From contig NZ_JALJFG010000020.1 in NCBI RefSeq assembly GCF_023242475.1, forward strand, positions 34,244-98,243: DNA of 64,000 nt, given 5' to 3'. The stretch comes from Pseudomonas sp. MWU15-20650. Its GTDB lineage: Bacteria; Pseudomonadota; Gammaproteobacteria; Pseudomonadales; Pseudomonadaceae. Numbering within the stretch: position 1 is the first letter of the stretch; each line of letters opens with the position of its first letter. Below the pieces are notes generated by a model. The model was not told the origin of the DNA and made no database searches. It saw only the letters and a list, made by a program, of their open reading frames with translations. Of the stretch, positions 61,515-64,000 are shown in pieces. The translations under genes were made by a program, and so were the position numbers.

Positions 61515-62306
61515 ATGAAGCAGACGCAATACGTGGCCCGCGAGCCCGATGCGCAAGGTTTTATCCACTACCCGCCGGAAGAACATGCGGTGTGGAACAC
61601 CCTGATCACTCGTCAGCTGAAAGTGATCGAGGGCCGCGCCTGCCAGGAATACCTGGACGGCATCGACAAGCTCGGCCTGCCCCTGGATCGCATTCCCCAA
61701 CTGGGTGAAATCAACAAAGTGCTGGCCGAAACCACCGGTTGGCAAGTCGCCCGCGTGCCGGCGCTGATCCCTTTCCAGACCTTCTTCGAATTGCTCGCCA
61801 GCAAGCAGTTTCCGGTGGCGACCTTTATTCGCACTCGCGAAGAATTGGACTACCTGCAAGAACCGGATATTTTCCACGAGATCTTCGGCCACTGCCCGCT
61901 GCTGACCAACCCCTGGTTCGCCGAGTTCACCCACACCTACGGCAAGCTCGGCCTGGCGGCCACCAAGGAGCAACGGGTCTACCTGGCGCGCCTGTACTGG
62001 ATGACCATCGAGTTCGGCCTGGTGGAAACGCCCCAAGGGCGGCGCATCTACGGTGGCGGCATTCTGTCGTCGCCTAAAGAAAGCGTGTATTGCCTGTCGG
62101 ACGAACCCGAACACCAAGCCTTCGACCCGCTGGAAGCGATGCGCACGCCGTACCGCATCGACATCCTGCAACCGCTGTATTTCGTATTGCCCGAGCTCAA
62201 GCGCCTGTTCGAAGTGGCGCAGGAAGACATCATGGGCATGGTTGAACGCGGGATGGCGTTGGGGCTGCACGCACCGAAATTCCCACCTAAACCCAAGGCC
62301 GCGTGA
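61515..62306 (+). CDS. phhA: Phenylalanine 4-monooxygenase PhhA
   Basis: 263 aa, the bacterial monomeric size. Iron ligands: HEIFGHCPLL (two His) and Glu in YWMTIEFGL. Converts Phe to Tyr with tetrahydrobiopterin-type cofactor and oxygen. AGGAG lies eight bases before the ATG. First gene of phhABC. Confidence 0.97.
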   Translation: MKQTQYVAREPDAQGFIHYPPEEHAVWNTLITRQLKVIEGRACQEYLDGIDKLGLPLDRIPQLGEINKVLAETTGWQVARVPALIPFQTFFELLASKQFPVATFIRTREELDYLQEPDIFHEIFGHCPLLTNPWFAEFTHTYGKLGLAATKEQRVYLARLYWMTIEFGLVETPQGRRIYGGGILSSPKESVYCLSDEPEHQAFDPLEAMRTPYRIDILQPLYFVLPELKRLFEVAQEDIMGMVERGMALGLHAPKFPPKPKAA

Positions 62307-62410
62307 GCCTCAGCTTTTAAAGCCAGGTGAGTCTGTTCCCTGGCCCCGCGTTGCTTTAGGGTGACGCCACTGACGACCGTTTTTCAAACACTCGAATTCA
62401 GGACACCGAC

Positions 62411-62767
62411 ATGACCACCTTGAACCAAGCCCACTGTGAAGCCTGCCGCGCCGACGCCCCACAAGTCAGCGACGAAGAACTGCCGGTACTGCTCAAGCAG
62501 ATTCCCGACTGGAACATCGAAGTGCGCGACGGCGTGATGCAGCTGGAAAAGGTTTTCCTGTTCAAGAACTTCAAGTTCGCCCTGGCCTTTACCAACGCCA
62601 TGGGTGAAATCTCCGAAGCCGAAGGCCATCACCCTGGCCTGCTCACCGAATGGGGCAAAGTCACCGTGACCTGGTGGAGCCACTCCATCAAGGGCCTGCA
62701 CCGCAACGACTTCATCATGGCCGCGCGCACCGACGAAGTGGCCAAGGACGCCGAGGGCCGCAAGTAA
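62411..62767 (+). CDS. phhB: Pterin-4a-carbinolamine dehydratase PhhB
   Basis: 118 aa, the full family length, with the active-site motif EAEGHHPGLLTEWGKVTV and FKNFKFALAFTNAMGEIS. It regenerates the pterin cofactor used by PhhA. 104 bp after phhA; its stop overlaps the phhC start by one base. Confidence 0.96.
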   Translation: MTTLNQAHCEACRADAPQVSDEELPVLLKQIPDWNIEVRDGVMQLEKVFLFKNFKFALAFTNAMGEISEAEGHHPGLLTEWGKVTVTWWSHSIKGLHRNDFIMAARTDEVAKDAEGRK

Positions 62768-63960
62768 TGCATTTCGATGCCATTGGCCGCGTGCCCGGCG
62801 ACCCGATCCTCGGGCTGATGGACCTGTATGCCCAGGACACCCACCCGAACAAATTCGACCTGGGCGTGGGTGTGTACAAGGACGACCAGGGCCTGACGCC
62901 GATTCCCCATTCGGTGAAGCTGGCGGAACAGCGCCTGGTCGACACGCAAGCCACCAAGACCTATATCGGTGGCCACGGTGATCCGGCGTTCGGCAGACTG
63001 ATCACTGAGCTGGTACTCGGCGCCGACTCGGCATTGATCCGCGAGCGCCGTGCCGGTGCCACCCAAACCCCAGGTGGCACTGGCGCCCTGCGCCTGAGCG
63101 CCGATTTTATCGCCCACAGCCTGCCCGGCCGTGGCGTGTGGTTGAGCAACCCGACCTGGCCGATCCACGAAACCATCTTCGCCAAGGCGGGCCTCAAGGT
63201 CAGTCATTATCCGTACGTAGGCGCCGACAATCGCCTGGATGTGGCGGCGATGCTGGCAAGCCTGTCCACGGTACCCAAAGGCGATGTGGTGCTGCTGCAT
63301 GCCTGCTGCCATAACCCGACCGGCTTCGACCTGTCCCAGGATGACTGGCACCAGGTTTTGCACATCGTGCGCGAGCGCCAGCTGCTGCCCTTGATCGACT
63401 TTGCCTACCAGGGTTTCGGCGATGGCCTGGAGCAGGACGCCTGGGCGGTGCGGCTGTTTGCCGCCGAGTTGCCGGAAGTGTTGATCACCAGCTCCTGCTC
63501 GAAAAACTTCGGCCTGTACCGCGACCGCGTGGGCGCATTGATCGTGTGCGCGGCGGATGCAGAAAAACTGGTGGATGTGCGCAGCCAACTGGCGAATATC
63601 GCGCGTAACCTGTGGTCGACACCGCCGGATCATGGCGCGGCCGTGGTCGCCACCATCCTCGGTGACGCCGAGCTGAGAAAGCGCTGGAGTGAGGAAGTCG
63701 AAGCCATGCGCTCGCGGATCGCGCAGTTGCGTTCCGGGCTGGTGGAAGCCTTGGCGCCCCATGGCTTGGCCGAGCGATTTGCGCATATTGGTGCGCAGCG
63801 CGGGATGTTTTCCTATACCGGCTTGAGTGCCGAGCAGGTCAAACAACTGCGTGAGAAGCACAGTGTGTATATGGTCAGCTCAGGTCGGGCCAACGTGGCC
63901 GGGATTGATGCAACGCGCTTGACGCTGCTGGCGCAAGCCATTGCCGACGTTTCCAACTGA
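62767..63960 (+). CDS. phhC: Aromatic amino acid aminotransferase PhhC (class I)
   Basis: 397 aa. PLP-binding lysine in SSCSKNFGLYRDRVG, substrate arginine region VSSGRANVAGID, N-terminal GVGVYKDDQG. Transfers the amino group of Tyr/Phe to 2-oxoglutarate. The ATG overlaps the phhB stop (TAATG). Completes the phenylalanine-degradation unit. Confidence 0.95.
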   Translation: MHFDAIGRVPGDPILGLMDLYAQDTHPNKFDLGVGVYKDDQGLTPIPHSVKLAEQRLVDTQATKTYIGGHGDPAFGRLITELVLGADSALIRERRAGATQTPGGTGALRLSADFIAHSLPGRGVWLSNPTWPIHETIFAKAGLKVSHYPYVGADNRLDVAAMLASLSTVPKGDVVLLHACCHNPTGFDLSQDDWHQVLHIVRERQLLPLIDFAYQGFGDGLEQDAWAVRLFAAELPEVLITSSCSKNFGLYRDRVGALIVCAADAEKLVDVRSQLANIARNLWSTPPDHGAAVVATILGDAELRKRWSEEVEAMRSRIAQLRSGLVEALAPHGLAERFAHIGAQRGMFSYTGLSAEQVKQLREKHSVYMVSSGRANVAGIDATRLTLLAQAIADVSN

Positions 63961-63970
63961 ACAAACCGGG

Positions 63971-63992
63971 AATGTGAGAGGGGGCACGCCCC
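63971..63992. repeat. Partial REP element at the window edge
   Basis: AATGTGAGAGGGGGCACGCCCC, a diverged GTGGGAGGGGGC-type arm 10 bp after phhC; the rest is beyond the window. Confidence 0.6.
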
Positions 63993-64000
63993 AATACCAT

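Overview
The window is a compact, GC-rich chromosomal segment of a Pseudomonas, most likely of the P. fluorescens complex. The evidence is gene content and order (fleQ/fleSR flagellar hierarchy, fleN-flhF-flhA, motCD with cheAB, hsbA-hsbR-hptB, phhRABC) and many REP/REPIN palindromes of the types GTGGGAGGGGGCTTGCTCCC and TGTAGGAGCGAGCTTGCTCG. There are no rRNA, tRNA, CRISPR or transposase genes. Species-level placement is inference.

Layout. 1-3.8 kb: an acyl-CoA carboxylase biotin subunit, a DEDDh exonuclease, the nucleoside phosphorylase ppnP (all +) and a MOSC protein (-). 3.8-8.6 kb: cheV with a near-perfect sigma-28 promoter, then a + strand group of a histidine-less Hpt-like protein, a NarX-type sensor kinase and a NarL-type regulator, meeting yegS tail to tail with a coding overlap. 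8.7-59.1 kb: almost the whole flagellar and chemotaxis locus on the minus strand. In transcription order, starting from high coordinates, it is flgF-G-H-I-J-K-L, a FabH-like ketoacyl synthase, fliC, flaG, fliD, fliS, fliT, fleQ, fleS-fleR, fliE-F-G-H-I-J, hsbA-hsbR-hptB, fliK, fliL-M-N-O-P-Q-R-flhB, an insertion with three cold-shock-like genes and a REPIN tandem array, flhA-flhF-fleN-fliA, cheY-Z-A-B, motC-motD, parC/parP-like genes, cheW and a DUF2802 gene. 59.7-64 kb: the phenylalanine-catabolic unit phhR (-) and phhA-phhB-phhC (+).

How the genes work together. FleQ with sigma-54 drives early genes and FleSR later ones. I can read sigma-54 (-24/-12) promoters directly upstream of flgF, fleS, fliE, fliK, fliL and flhA. 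FliA (sigma-28) drives late genes, and sigma-28 promoters are visible before fliC and cheV. FlhF and FleN set position and number of flagella. The Che proteins with ParC/ParP-like factors form the polar chemosensory system, and its CheA carries a four-copy peptide repeat. Expected partners absent from the window are flgBCDE, flgA/M/N, cheR and any chemoreceptor.

Most unusual parts: (1) the 22.98-25.30 kb insertion between flhA and flhB, combining near-identical 250-bp and 341-bp tandem units, each with a REPIN, with three divergent cold-shock-domain genes and a duplicated perfect palindrome; (2) the repeats in CheA; (3) the histidine-less Hpt-like gene; (4) a lone FabH-like gene where a flagellin glycosylation island is usual; (5) a duplicated 96-bp structured unit nested in REP sequence between flgF and phhR.
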